Source: Symbiodinium natans (taxonomy: Eukaryota; Sar; Dinophyceae; Suessiales; Symbiodiniaceae). Taken from it: a stretch of 64,000 nucleotides of DNA. The position numbers and the translations under genes are program-made. Position 1 is the stretch's first letter. Each line of letters starts with the position of its first letter. Below, piece by piece: positions 49,258 to 59,616 of this stretch. The DNA is taken from assembly GCA_905221605.1 (NCBI GenBank), contig CAJNDS010002122.1, forward strand, positions 16,001 through 80,000, read 5' to 3'. The notes below the pieces were generated by a model that saw nothing but the letters and a program-made list of their open reading frames with translations, ran no database searches and was not told the origin of the DNA.

Positions 49258-49324
49258 CGACAAGTGGCTGCAGCTCTCCGCGCATGGCCGCAAGCTCCGC
49301 GCCGCGTGCGGCGTGAGCCTCCTA
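49258..49324 (-). CDS. Candidate coiled-coil exon
   Basis: A pyrimidine-rich stretch CTCCCGTCCACACCTAG precedes EAHAARGAELAAMRGELQPL on the minus strand. A good acceptor and a coiled-coil composition. Confidence 0.45.
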
Positions 49325-50052
49325 GGTGTGGACGGGAGTCAGGAGGTTGTCCAACCAAAGGGTCAGAGCCCCCACACCCGAAACCGGAAATTCCCTAAAA
49401 ATCCTAAACACTAAACTGACCCTAAACCAGAAACCCTAAACCCTAAACTCTAAACCCTAAACTGACCCTAACCCTAAACCGAAGGCGGCCGAGGGAATGA
49501 TTGGTGAGCTTTGGGATGCTCCACCCCCGGTCCTGATATTTCAACTCCGTAGGACTTCGAGCTCGCGGCTTGGGCTTTAGGTGTAAGGTGTAGGTATTGG
49601 GTTTAGGATTTAGGGTTTAGGGTTTTGGTTTTTGGGCTTCGGGTTTAGCACTGATATTAAGTGTACCTTCAAGCCCCAAAGCCCCAAATCCTTGAGGTCC
49701 TCAAAACCTTTACCCTAGCCCGAGCAAACAAGGGCACAAAACACACAGACCGGAAACCCGACCACCCAAACAAAACAGCCCAAACAACCAGCTCCCTATA
49801 CCCTAAACCCTAAACTCTGAAACCCTAAACCCTAAACCCTAAACCCTAAACCCTAAACCCTAAACCTCAAACCTTAACACCTCAAACAAACGATTGATGG
49901 CAGAAAGAGATCCGAAAACCCGAGAGCCGATCCGGCACAAGAGCCTCAAGACCTTGCTCCTAAAGCCTAAGCCCCCCTAAACCCTAAACCCTAAACCCTA
50001 AACCCCAAACCCTAAACCCTAAACCCCTAAACCCCTCAACTCCCTATCTAGA

Positions 50053-50155
50053 TTCAGACTGCTTCCTTGTTGGGGTCATATTGAAAATCATCATCTTTAC
50101 GCCTTATGAGAATTTAATAGGACAAAGATGTGAAATTATAACCAACGAGGACCCA
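50053..50155. mobile_element. MITE, CTGGGTCCTTGTTGG family
   Basis: CTTCCTTGTTGGGGTC at the left and AACCAACGAGGACCCAG at the right, AT-rich inside. Sister copies are at 60655 and 54866. Confidence 0.65.
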
Positions 50156-50437
50156 GTAAACCCTATAAACCCTAGAGGGTTCAGGGTTTAGGATCTAGGG
50201 TTTTTAGGGCCCCAAACCCCGAAAACCCCTAAACCCCGAAAGCCTAAACCCCTAAACTCCTAAACCCCTCAACCCTGAACCCTAAATCCCTAAGCCCTAG
50301 ACCCTAAACCCTGAACCCTAAACCCGAAAACCCTAAACCCTAAACCCTGAACCCTAAACCCCAAACCCTAAACCCTGAACCCTAAACCCTAAACCCTGAA
50401 CCCTAGACCCTAAACCCTAAACCCTAAACCCGAGCTC

Positions 50438-50520
50438 CTGCAAGTCCGCCAGGCGCTCCGCAGCCGCCTGGTTCTGGAGGCGAAGGTTCCTGAGCTCCGC
50501 GTCCTGAACAGTGCTGTAGG
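50438..50520 (-). CDS. Candidate coiled-coil exon
   Basis: After CCTACAGCACTGTTCAG the minus strand reads DAELRNLRLQNQAAAERLAD then LQELG, and meets G-GTTTAGGG as donor. A strong polypyrimidine acceptor. Here a telomere unit itself would be the 5' splice site. Confidence 0.5.
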
Positions 50521-50717
50521 AGAGGGGTTTAGGGTTTAGGGTTTAGGGTTTAGGGTTTAGGGTTTAGGGTTTAGGGTTTAGGGTGGGGGGGGGGGGTCAC
50601 CCAAGGTGGGTTGATGGGTTTATAAGGTTTGTTCGGTTTTTTTAGGGTTTCTAGGGCTTGTAGGGTTTGGGGTTTGTGAAGTGATGAGAGTTGATAGGGC
50701 TATTCTGACCATTCAAG

Positions 50718-50820
50718 CTTGGTTGCTGAGTTCATAAGCCCCCAAAAAGTGTACACTTGTCAGTTTTATAGGGGGTTATGGTATCCCAAAGAGTGTAACA
50801 TGTACTCACTCAGCTACTAC
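50718..50820. mobile_element. CTTGGTTGCTGAG-family element
   Basis: CTTGGTTGCTGAGTTC to CTCAGCTACTAC, close in sequence to 35469. The last bases are changed, so no duplication can be assigned. Confidence 0.8.
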
Positions 50821-51113
50821 GTAAGGGATCAAAGTGTAGGGCCTAGCACTCAGGGTTTATGGCCCTTTTCGTGGTTTAGGGTGCAGGGTCCTAAACCCTA
50901 AACCCTAGCCGTAAACCCTAAACCCCAAACCTTTAAACCCCAAACCCTAAACCCTAAACCTTAAACCTTAAACCCTAAACCCTTAACCCTAAACCCTAAA
51001 CCATCCCCAAACCCCCAAACCCTTATTTTCCCTCTGGTCCTGGGACTCGTCCGCGTGTTGCGTGCCCACCTCAGGCACTTCCGGACGGCTGGGCAATTCA
51101 CTCGAAGCACAAC

Positions 51114-51210
51114 ATGAAGTAATTAGAATTTCGGGGTTTAGGGTTTAGGGTTTAGGGTTTAGGGTTTAGGGCTTAGGGCTTAGGGTTTAGGGTGAAGTAA
51201 TTAGCATTTG
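51114..51210. repeat. TTTAGGG array between direct repeats
   Basis: TGAAGTAATTAG followed by (A/C)ATTT stands on both sides (51116-51131 and 51194-51209) of a short G-strand array (51134-51192). Confidence 0.75.
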
Positions 51211-51615
51211 GGGGTTGGGGGGGTGAGGTCAAGGCTTAGGGTTTGGAGGGTTTGAAGGGCTACAGGCTTAGGGCTTTTAGAGCTTCGGGTCTAAATCAAC
51301 CCTAAACCCTAAACCCTGAACCCTAAACCGTAAACCTTAAACCCTAAACCCTAAACAAAAAAACCCGAAACGAGCCTCCCGGACCTCTGCGGTCTTCGGA
51401 GTTGTCGGCGTCGTTTCAGTGGTTGCCGTGGCAGCCCCAGCCGTCCTAGGGTTTAGGGTTTAGAAACCAAGCCCGAAACCCGGAAGCATAAACCCCAAAA
51501 GGCACTAACCTCCCCTTTTAACAATTCGGCGGGGAAGCCCCAAATCCCAAACCCGTCTCCTCACCCCTACTCTGAGTCCTAGCCCTAAACCCTAAACCCT
51601 GAACCCTAAACCCTA

Positions 51616-51672
51616 AACTCCCTAAACTCCCTAAACTCCCTAAACTCCCTAAACTCCCTAAACTCCCTAAAC
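51616..51672. repeat. CTCCCTAAA 9-bp array
   Basis: Six CTCCCTAAA units inside C-strand sequence; a lengthened telomere-type variant. Confidence 0.85.
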
Positions 51673-51707
51673 TCCCCTCCCTAAACCCTAAACCCCAAAC
51701 CCTAAAC

Positions 51708-51796
51708 CTCCGAGCTGAGGGGTTTTAGGCTTTAAGTCGATAGCTTGGCCACACCGAAAAACTTCCCCCAACCAGGTGATCTTGGGCAGGAAGTGA
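51708..51796 (-). CDS. Candidate exon
   Basis: Minus strand open for 29 codons, HFLPKITWLGEVFRCGQAID then LKPKTPQLG, ending at G-GTTTAGGG. The upstream edge is CTTCCTGCCCAAG. Confidence 0.42.
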
Positions 51797-51968
51797 GGGT
51801 TTAGGTCTAGGGTTTAGGGTTTAGGGTTTAGGGTTTAGGGTTTAGGGTTTAGGGTTTACGGTTTAGGGTTTAGGGTTTAGGGTTAGGGTTTAGGGTTTAG
51901 GGCATTTCGGGTTTAGAGTTTGGGTGTACATGTGAAAAAGAGACAAATAACACATCAGCGAAAGCAAC

Positions 51969-52052
51969 CGCGTACCCTCTAGGCGTCTAAAGCCCTGCAC
52001 CCACGGAAAGTCTCCGGGAGCAAACGGGATCACCGCCGAGTTGATAGAAAGG
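51969..52052 (+). pseudogene. Non-LTR reverse-transcriptase fragment
   Basis: The plus strand reads HGKSPGANGITAELIERF. This matches the conserved LINE-type reverse-transcriptase block usually written K-(A/S)-P-G-x-(D/N)-G-I-x-A-E-(L/F). Only about 28 codons are present before telomere-type repeats take over, so it is a remnant. It is one of few signals on the plus strand. Confidence 0.55.
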
Positions 52053-52131
52053 TTTAGGGAACAGAGTTTAGGGTTCAGCCCTAAACCCTAAACCCTAAAC
52101 CCTAAACCCTAAACCCTAAACCCTATACAAA

Positions 52132-53400
52132 GCTTTGCTGAACACAGGCAGGGTGTCCCAGTCTCCGCCGTGTTGGGGAGATCGCTGCAAGCACTATGGC
52201 TTGGATTCAGTCCTCAAGGACCATGTAACTACACCAAGGACCCCCCACACAGTCACATCAATAACTAAGGGCTTCGGGTTTAAGGTTTAATCGCTTCCCC
52301 CTAGTACTAAAACCCCCTAATTTTAAATACTATCTTTCCCGGACCCTGCCGGCACCCAGCCCAATACTAAACCTGTTTGAGAATTAGGGGGGGAGGGGTT
52401 CGCCCTTGAGTTGAGCCATTAGGGTTTCAGGGTTGAGGGCTGAAGGCTGACAGGATTAGGATCCAGGGCTCAGGGCTTAGAGGGTTTAATTGTTAGGTTT
52501 CGGAATTCAGGTTTTAGGATTTAAACCCCCCCCCCCCCCCCCTAATTTTAACTATGTTCCGGGCCCAGGCGAATTTCAGAATTAGGGCGGGGGGGGGAGG
52601 GATTCGGTATTAGGGGGATTGGATTAAGGGCCTAAGGGCTTCAGGTTGAAGGTTTAAGGGCATAAGGGTTTGGGGTGAAGGGTTTCGGGTTAAGGTTTAA
52701 GAGCCTAGGGTTTTTAGGGACCATGTAACTTCCCTGTGAGAATCATCGGGTGTATAGGGTTTAGGGTTTAGGCTTTTGGATTTAGGGTTTTAGGGTTTAG
52801 GGTTTGGGAATCCCAGCAAACCCCCAGAAAACCTGAGTCGACTGCACCTCAAGCTCTTCATGCGGCTGAGGGTTCAGTTGCCTAAACCTTAAACCCTAAG
52901 CCCTAAACCCTGAGCCCTAAACCCTAAACCCTAAACCCTAAGCCCTAAACCCTAAGCCCTAAACCCTAAGCCCTAAAACCCCAAAACCCTAGAACCCATA
53001 CCCTGAAACTAAAAAAATCTTGTCTTGACGCTTCTACCGGTTTGGGCTAAGGTTTGCTTCCAGAAAACAAGCCCACGACACCAAAGCCTGCACCGTAAGC
53101 AGCCCTACACCCCAAGCCTGAAATCCGGAACATCAGTAAAACCCCAGCGCCCTGGCCAAAACCCTAAACTCAAGACCTTCTAACCCCTAAACCCTAAACC
53201 TTAAGCCCCCAATCCCAAAACCCTTGAACCCCTGAACCCTGAAACCCCTAAACCCCCAAACCCTTTAATCCTAAATCCTCAGCTTTCTGTGGGCAAGTGG
53301 CCCTTCGCCAGCCCATCGGATCCCAGCTCCTTTCCAAGGGACCCCTTAAGATTTTCCCCTCTTAAATTTCGGGGGTTTAGGACTTAAAGCTTAGGGTTTA
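52132..53400. other. Mostly decayed repeats and homopolymers
   Basis: Contains a poly-C run (52525-52543), matching poly-G stretches and decayed TTTAGGG/CCCTAAA units. ACCATGTAACT appears at 52223 and 52720, part of the 54632 element family. A weak minus-strand segment at 53283-53345 reads KELGSDGLAKGHLPTES. No firm gene. Confidence 0.4.
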
Positions 53401-53404
53401 GGGT

Positions 53405-53668
53405 TTGGGGTAATGTCGAGGGCTGTTCGTGTGTGCCTTACTTGAGTCTTTGCACAGCTCCTGATCGAGGGGTTTAGGAGTTTAGGGTTCAGGGGTGTGT
53501 AGGGATGTGGAGTTCCAAATCCTGAACCCTAAACCCTAAACCCTAAACCCTCAACCCTAACCCCTAACCCCTAAACCCTAAACCCTAAGCCAACTCTGGT
53601 TTGACCCCTACGGTTCGATCCTTGCGCATGGCAAGAACGGAGTATGTTCCAGGATTCCTCTCCATTTT
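53405..53668 (-). other. Two exon-like segments
   Basis: Minus strand 53405-53470 reads LDQELCKDSSKAHTNSPRHY. 53588-53668 reads ERNPGTYSVLAMRKDRTVGV then KPELA and TAG. C-strand repeats lie between. Confidence 0.35.
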
Positions 53669-54131
53669 TAGGGTTTAGGGTTTAGGGTTTGGGGTTTAGG
53701 GGTTTGGGGTTTAGGTTAGTTTATTAGGTTTGGTTTAGGTTTATTAGGTTTAGGTTTAGGTTTAGTTTATTAGGTTTGGTTTAGGGTTTGGTTTAGGGTT
53801 TAGACCGGTTGAGAATAGAAGCATGTGTGGGAGTATGTAAGGAGCTTGTTTGCGGTGTGGCTCCTTGGCGTGCGAGTGGAGACAACCGCTTGAATCTAAA
53901 CCGTCCAGTCCGGCCCTAAATAAACCCTCAACCCAACCCTCACTAAACCTCAACCGAAAATCCCCCACCCACACCTTGAAGACCTAAACCCAACAGACCC
54001 TAAGCATCCACAAGCCCTTGAACATGCGTAAACGCTAGACCCTAAACCGTGGCCCCGGAACCCTGAACCCTGAAGCCTAAACCCTAAACCATAAACCCCA
54101 AGCCCTAGACCCTAAACCCTAAACCCTAAAC

Positions 54132-54241
54132 GGGTTTGGATTCCAGCTCCTTGGAAACCCAGGGCCAGGGCTGCGGAGTGAACGTCTGGTTCAGCTCCGT
54201 CCAGGGCCGGGAGATGGAGGACAGGGAGAGCTCCAGGGTAC
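54132..54241 (-). CDS. Internal exon, 36 codons
   Basis: After CCCTAGCAG the minus strand is open for 36 codons: TLELSLSSISRPWTELNQTF then TPQPWPWVSKELESKP, ending at G-TTTAGGG. One of the better single exons. Family unknown. Confidence 0.48.
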
Positions 54242-54509
54242 CTGCTAGGGTAGGGTTTAGGGTTTAGGGTTTAGGGTTTAGGATTTAGGGTTTAGGGTTT
54301 AGGGGCATTTAGGGTTTAGGGTTTAGGGTTTAGGGTTGAGGGTTTAGGGTTGAAGGTTTAGGGTTTAGGGTTTAGGGTTTCGGGTTTAGGGTTTAGGGCT
54401 TAGGGCGAATCATGGTTCAGGGGTCTTGCCCCATCTCGCCTCGACCCAGCCTAGAGGCCGGCGAAGCCAAAAGCACCCGGTCGGGGCTGCTGGCATGCTG
54501 GCTCACCTG

Positions 54510-54835
54510 AGACAGACTCGATTCGGGGCCTCAGGGTTTAGGGTTTAGGGTTTAGGGTTTAGGGTTTAGGGTTTAGGGTTTAGGGTTTAGGGTTAGGGTT
54601 TAGGGCTCACCTGAGACAGACGCTTCGGGGTCTAAGGGTAGTTTCATGGTCCCTTAGTATGGCCCTTAGAAAGGTACCCCTTATGTACCGTCTATATACC
54701 CTATACAAATTAAGTGCCCAAATCAGAACCCTGTAAAGGAGGTTATGGACCATATTCAGGGCATATGTAACTACCCTTTAATCCGGGTCTCGGGTTTAGG
54801 GTTCGGGTTTGGGGCTCACCTGAGACTAGGTTCGG
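54510..54835. repeat. Three direct copies of a 17-bp motif around an array and a MITE
   Basis: GCTCACCTGAGACAGAC is perfect at 54511 and 54606, and GCTCACCTGAGACTAGG stands at 54812. A TTTAGGG array lies between the first two and the element 54632-54780 between the last two. On the minus strand the motif contains CTCAG-GTGAGC, a perfect donor. Confidence 0.8.
54632..54780. mobile_element. MITE, AGGGTAGTTNCATGGTCCC family
   Basis: AAGGGTAGTTTCATGGTCCC and the inverse end GGGCATATGTAACTACCCTT. The sister copy at 58812-58966 has AGGGTAGTTGCACTGTCCC and GGGGACCATGCAACTACCC. Confidence 0.7.
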
Positions 54836-54865
54836 GGTTTCAGGCTTGAAGGTTCAGGGTTTTCT

Positions 54866-54975
54866 GCACCATTGTTGGAGCACAACTTTTAAAATATCAT
54901 TTTTGTTCCTTATTGATTTAAGTATTAGTTTAAAACGCAAAATGATTTTCAACAATGACCCAGTCTAGAGTTTCA
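54866..54975. mobile_element. MITE, CTGGGTCCTTGTTGG family, diverged
   Basis: CTGCACCATTGTTGG to CAACAATGACCCAG, AT-rich inside. Relative of 50053 and 60655. Confidence 0.6.
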
Positions 54976-55070
54976 GGTTTCGGGTTTAGGGTTTGCTTGA
55001 AACAGCAACTCGCTCTAGGTGTTATGGTGCTAGAGTTCTAGGGATTTAGGGGCTTTAGACGGTTTTAGGT

Positions 55071-55196
55071 CCTATTGGGGACCTTTTTTGGGTCCGCTGA
55101 GGGTCCCACCAGGGTGCCTCTTTGTGCCATCTCAAGATTCGTAAACACGATCATCTTTAAAACGCCCAACAAAGGAAAATATGAGACATCCGAAAC
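55071..55196 (-). CDS. Candidate exon, 42 codons
   Basis: After CACCCCAACAG the minus strand is open for 42 codons: VSDVSYFPLLGVLKMIVFTN then LEMAQRGTLVGPSADPKKVP. Hydrophobic first half, polar second half. A plus-strand frame of 65 codons overlaps. Minus is favoured by the acceptor and by direction. Confidence 0.42.
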
Positions 55197-55493
55197 TGTT
55201 GGGGTGTTCAGGTCCTGGTGTGGGTTTTCGGGTTTTCGGGAAGAAGCTGTAGGATTCGGGGTTCAGGGTTGAAGGGCCCCAGGGTTTTAGGGTCTGGGGT
55301 TCAGGGTTTAGGACTTGGGGTTTACACCTAGGGCTTGCCGGGGCCCAGTTTACCACCAGGGCTTAGGGTTTTTAGGGTTTAGGGTTTAGGGTTTAGGGTT
55401 TTAGGGTTTAGGGTTTAGGGTTTAGGGTCGCCTACGGGAAACCTTAGGGCACGATTCGGGTTTAGAGTCTGAGCTCTAGGGTGTAGGTTTAGG

Positions 55494-55580
55494 GTTTAGG
55501 GTTTAGGGTTTAGGGTTTAGGGTTTAGGGTTTAGGGTTTAGGGTTTAGGGTTTAGGGTTTAGGGTTTAGGGTTTAGGGCT
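55494..55580 (+). repeat. G-strand telomere-type array
   Basis: About twelve TTTAGGG units. Confidence 0.9.
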
Positions 55581-55807
55581 TAGGGCTTAGGGTTTAATTG
55601 GGGTGTAGGGTGTAGGGTCTAGGGTGAAGGCTTTAGGCCTTGGGGTTGGACAGCTCCCAGTTTCTCAGGGCTTGATTGCTTGTCGGGTCTTTGTGGCACG
55701 GCCCCCAAGCAACCCTAAATCGTAAACCCTACATTCTAAACCCCTAAACCCCCAAACCCGAAACCCTAAACCCTAAACCCTGCACCCTAATCCGAAGGTT
55801 CAGGGCT

Positions 55808-55893
55808 TCAGTATTTCTTGAGTGCCGCGTCGTCGCCGGGGAGGGCGAAGCTGGGGGAGATGTAGAGTTTCCACCAGAGTTCTGCTGGACGTC
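55808..55893 (-). CDS. Candidate terminal exon
   Basis: After CTCCTAG the minus strand reads RPAELWWKLYISPSFALPGD then DAALKKY and TGA. The frame also stays open upstream to an ATG at 56021-56023 through AC-rich sequence (71 codons in all). A well-formed C-terminus. Confidence 0.45.
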
Positions 55894-56060
55894 CTAGGAG
55901 ACGCGGGGCTCCAGAAATTAGGTCTCGTGTTTGTGTGGGGTTTGGGCTTTGGGTTAAGGAGTTTAGGGTTTTAAGGTCTGTGGGAATAGGGGCGTTGAGG
56001 ACTTCAAGAGAAACACCTGCCATCTATCACGGTCAACGCCTTGCTCTGACTGGTTGCTTA

Positions 56061-56292
56061 AGCACCCCCCCACCCCCCCCCACCCCCCCCACCCCACCCC
56101 CCCCCCCCACCCCCCCCCCACCCCCCCCCCACCCCCCCCCCCCCCCCCCCCCCCCCACCCCCCCCCACCTCCCCCCCCACCCCCCCCCCCCACCCCCCCC
56201 CCACCCCCCCCCCCCCCCACCCCCCCCCACCCCCCCCCCCACCCCCCCCCCACCCCCCCCCCCCCCACCCCCCCCCACCCCCCCCCCCACCA
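56061..56292 (+). repeat. C8-10A array
   Basis: About 230 bp of C runs broken by single A. Proline- and glycine-run frames over it are artefacts. Confidence 0.9.
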
Positions 56293-57255
56293 AAAAAATA
56301 AAAGGGAAAGATTCTTCCTTGTAAGGGCAAGAGAGGGATTACTTATTTTGCTTTTCGGGGATTCCTCACCAAAGTGTAGAAAACCCTTGAAAGCCAGCAT
56401 AAACCTCCAGCTCCTGGCCATAGATCGGTCATAGCATGGGGGTACGTGTTGGGATGTTACCCCAATCCATCCCGAGGTACATGATCCTAAACCCTAAACC
56501 CTAAAACCTAAACGCTAAACGCTAAACGCTAAACCCTACACCCTAAACCCTAAACCCTAAACCCAAAACCCAAAAAACAACTTTCTCGCCATCCCTGGCC
56601 CCGCGCAGGCGTGGAAACCCGAACCGCAACGTCCACCAGCGAATCCCTGCAGCCCTACACGAAGCAAAGCCTCCTCATCTAAACCCTAAACCCTAAACCC
56701 TGAACCCTAAACCCTGAACCCTAAACCCTGAACCTTAATTTTGGGGCCATAATAATTAGAATAGGGTTTTGGGGGAAAGGGACCACAAGGGAACAGTATT
56801 GGTAACTATTCCGACCCCTATATTAATTCACCTCCTAAGTCCTGAAAGCCCGAAGCCCTAAACTAAAACAACCTCCAAGAAGCGAGTCAATTGCATGAAC
56901 AACTAAGCAAACAAATCCTCGAATACTTGAAGCCCTAAATCCTTAGAAGAAACCCTTCAAATAAACCCTGACAAAACGAAACCCTCAAAGAAACCCAAAC
57001 AACCCTGAACCCTTAAGCCTTTGAGCCCTTACACACTTAAGCCCTTGAACCCCAAACCCCTGCACTCAAGCTTAAGGCCTCCAGCATCCCCCAACTACCC
57101 TAGCATAAGCACCCCTTTGTTAAAGAGTAGTTGGGGGGCTGCAGGTAAACCCTTAAGCCCCTAAACCAAGTCTTCCTAAACCCTAAACCCTAAACCCTAA
57201 ACCCTAAACTCTAAACCCTAAACCCTAAACCCTAAACCCTAAACCCCTCAAGCCC

Positions 57256-57339
57256 CTAGACCAAGTCCTCGGGCTTCAGCGTCTGCGCCATCAGGGCGCG
57301 CGCACTGTCCTCGCATCTCGCAGCCTCAGCCTCCAGCTC
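57256..57339 (-). CDS. Candidate coiled-coil exon
   Basis: After GGGGCAGCCCGCAG the minus strand reads ELEAEAARCEDSARALMAQT then LKPEDLV and a TAG that may be intronic. Same composition as the coiled-coil exons at 44-50 kb. Confidence 0.45.
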   Translation of the reverse strand, partial: ELEAEAARCEDSARALMAQTLKPEDLV

Positions 57340-58032
57340 CTGCGGGCTGCCCCAAGATCTGAGGGCTTCTGTGAACCAACCCTAAACCCAAAACCCTAAA
57401 CCCAAAACCCTAAACCCAAAACCCTAAACCCAAAACCCAAAACCCTAAACCCTAAACCCTAAACCCTAAACCCCACTAGTCGGCAAATACCGGTGTGAAG
57501 GATTCTAGGGGTATATGGAAGGAAGCTAATCTTAACCGCAAAGTCCTATATGCCCTGTGTAGCATACACCCTGGTACAATCTCCACACCAGAGTCTACGC
57601 TGCTCTTCCCCGCCCCTCCCCCCCACTCAGGTTCTCAAAACACAATATAGTCCTTCTATAAGCCTGCGTATCCCGAAGCGTTTACCTGTATGTAAGGCGT
57701 ATATAGTAAGGTGCCCGACGCGGACAATTCCACCAACCCCGTGATCCTGGAAATGCCGTAAGCCTTTCACCACCCCAAAAATCCCTGAACTTGTTTATCT
57801 TGCCCCTAAACCCTAAACCCTAAACCCAGAACCCGAAACTTGCTAACCCCAAGCTTCCTAAACTCCCCAAACTTTAAATCCCTAAACCCCTAAACCCTCG
57901 AGGGCAGGATCCCAATAACTCCCTATCCCTAAACCCCGATCCCGAACCCCTAATCCCCTAAACCCTAAACCCTAAACCCAAACCCCAGACCCCAAACCCA
58001 AAACCCTAAACCCTACTAAAGCCTAAACCCGA

Positions 58033-58140
58033 AACCCCAAATTGAAACGGATCCCCGTGGTCCTTCTGTCGGAGATCGGCTTCAGCCTCTTCTTTTTTTT
58101 TTTTTTTTTTGGGGGGGGGGGGGGGTTTGGGGGGGGGGGA
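58033..58140. other. Coiled-coil-like segment at a T/G homopolymer
   Basis: Minus strand 58033-58092 reads EEAEADLRQKDHGDPFQFG and ends at G-GTTTCGGG. It directly follows a run of about 20 T and 15 G on the plus strand (58091-58139). Confidence 0.4.
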
Positions 58141-58419
58141 TCTCAAGGTTTGCATGCCCTTGAGGGCTTATACAGGGTTTAGGGTTTGGGGTTTTTGGTT
58201 TGGGGTTTGGGGTTTAGGGTTTAGGGTTTAGGGTTTGGGGTTTGGGGTTTGGGGTTTGGGGTTGAAGGTTTAAGTAAGGGCTAGAGTGGGTTTTGGGCTT
58301 CGGGGTTGGTGTTTAGGACTTCGGGCGCAAATTCAGGGCTTACGTTGATTAAAGGGGCGCGGGGGTGTGGTCGAGCTAGGACGTACAGGTATTAGCTACT
58401 CGGCATTAAGGGTTGGGGC

Positions 58420-58575
58420 TTAAGCTTTATATGTCTTTTGGGTGGGGAGGGAGGAGGGGAGTTGTTTGGGCTTGCAAGGCTTTGCAGGGGCTGCAGTCTT
58501 TATACGATGTAGGGCTGTGAGGTTTGAAGGCGAACTGAAGGCACATCCGCAGAGGACCTGTTTCCCGAAACCCTG
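58420..58575 (-). CDS. Candidate terminal exon, about 50 codons
   Basis: After CTATTGTTACAG the minus strand reads KQVLCGCAFSSPSNLTALHR then IKTAAPAKPCKPKQLPSSLP and stops. The acceptor has a pyrimidine stretch. Unknown family. Confidence 0.42.
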   Translation of the reverse strand, partial: QGFGKQVLCGCAFSSPSNLTALHRIKTAAPAKPCKPKQLPSSLPTQKTYKA

Positions 58576-58811
58576 TAACAATAGATAGGTTTTCATAGAC
58601 AAGATCCCGACCCCAAACCCGAGGTCAGGTCTTGTCGACTGATGGGGTTAAAGGCATTCCCCGACTTAACAAACAAAGCGCACTAAGCTGCCCTCATCAT
58701 CTAAACATCCCGGAACCCCTAAACCCTAAAGACCAAAGCCTAAAGCCCAAACCCCAAACCCTAAATTCTAGACCCTATATAAACCCTAAACATCTCACCC
58801 TTGGGCAAGAT

Positions 58812-58966
58812 ATCACAGGGTAGTTGCACTGTCCCTTCATATTCTGGGCCCTTATACATGGTACCCCTTACGTACCCTGTAAACCCCAAGGGCCCGTGCT
58901 TCAGAACCTTTCTCCAGAAGGTAAGGGGCCATGTCAAGGGGACCATGCAACTACCCTTAGATGATC
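58812..58966. mobile_element. MITE, AGGGTAGTTNCATGGTCCC family
   Basis: AGGGTAGTTGCACTGTCCC to GGGGACCATGCAACTACCC, 155 bp, sister of 54632. Frames over it in both directions are by-products of the palindrome. Confidence 0.7.
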
Positions 58967-59164
58967 TCGGAAGCCTCAAAGCCCCTAAGCCTTCAAAGCC
59001 CTCCTTCAAAGACACCCCAAGAACTCCTAAACCCTGAACCCCTAAACTCTCCAGTAGCCCTCCCCAGAAGCCCCTCAACAAGCCTCTCCCAACTTCCCAA
59101 ATGTTTAGGGTTTAGGGTTTAGGGTTTAGGGTTTAGGGTTTAGGGTTTAGGGTTTGCTGTGATA

Positions 59165-59616
59165 GGGCGTAGGTGCTGTGAAGGCTAGTTTTCGGAGCAA
59201 GCTCGAAAGCTTCGTGAGGTGCGAAGAGCAGCTTTGGCCCAATTGCGGAGGGCCATCTAACACTTTCCTCCCACCCCACGCCGTCCGAGGCGGCAACGCC
59301 ACCCAAACCTATTCCTTTTTAGGGTTTTGGCCTAAACTCAAGGCAACAGTCCACTTCTAAAACTCATTCAGTTTCATGGTTCCGGGTTGGGTCCGAGAGT
59401 CAAAGGAACGGTAGGGGGATCGGGGGTCGGCTAGGAGAGCGGCCAGGCACCTGAACTGGCAACAAGAAGAGGGCGCCCCAACGTAGGGGGGTATAAACCA
59501 AACCCGGCCTCGAATCCGGCGCTCGCGGCCTGCAGGCAGGCGAGGCTCTCCAGGTCTGCGGTGGACAGCGCCAGAGTCGCGGCATGCATGGCCCGGTCCA
59601 CCTCAGAAGTGTGCTC
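59165..59616 (-). other. Two long candidate exons
   Basis: Minus strand 59431-59616 is open for 61 codons to a TAG: EVDRAMHAATLALSTADLES then LACLQAASAGFEA, coiled-coil-like, with a possible donor at G-GGTTTGG. 59165-59320 is open for about 50 codons: GVGWEESVRWPSAIGPKLLF then APHEAFELAPKTSLHSTYA. A competing plus-strand frame covers the second. Confidence 0.42.

Noticed and set aside
49480..49980. Exons at 49.49 and 49.89 kb
   Set aside because: Both strands are open for about 30 codons with similar quality, so neither can be chosen.
51940..52080. Minus-strand frame INSAVIPFAPGDFPWVQG as an exon
   Set aside because: The opposite strand carries a recognisable reverse-transcriptase motif, so the minus reading is a shadow. 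It shows how misleading short open frames are here.
55935..56434. Proline-run and glycine-run frames on both strands
   Set aside because: They are products of the C8-10A low-complexity tract.
56580..56685. Coding exon
   Set aside because: Plus and minus frames are both open and plausible; no splice signal decides.
58761..59081. Overlapping frames of about 100 and 78 codons on opposite strands
   Set aside because: Both lie over the palindromic element 58812-58966; a palindrome gives matching frames on both strands.
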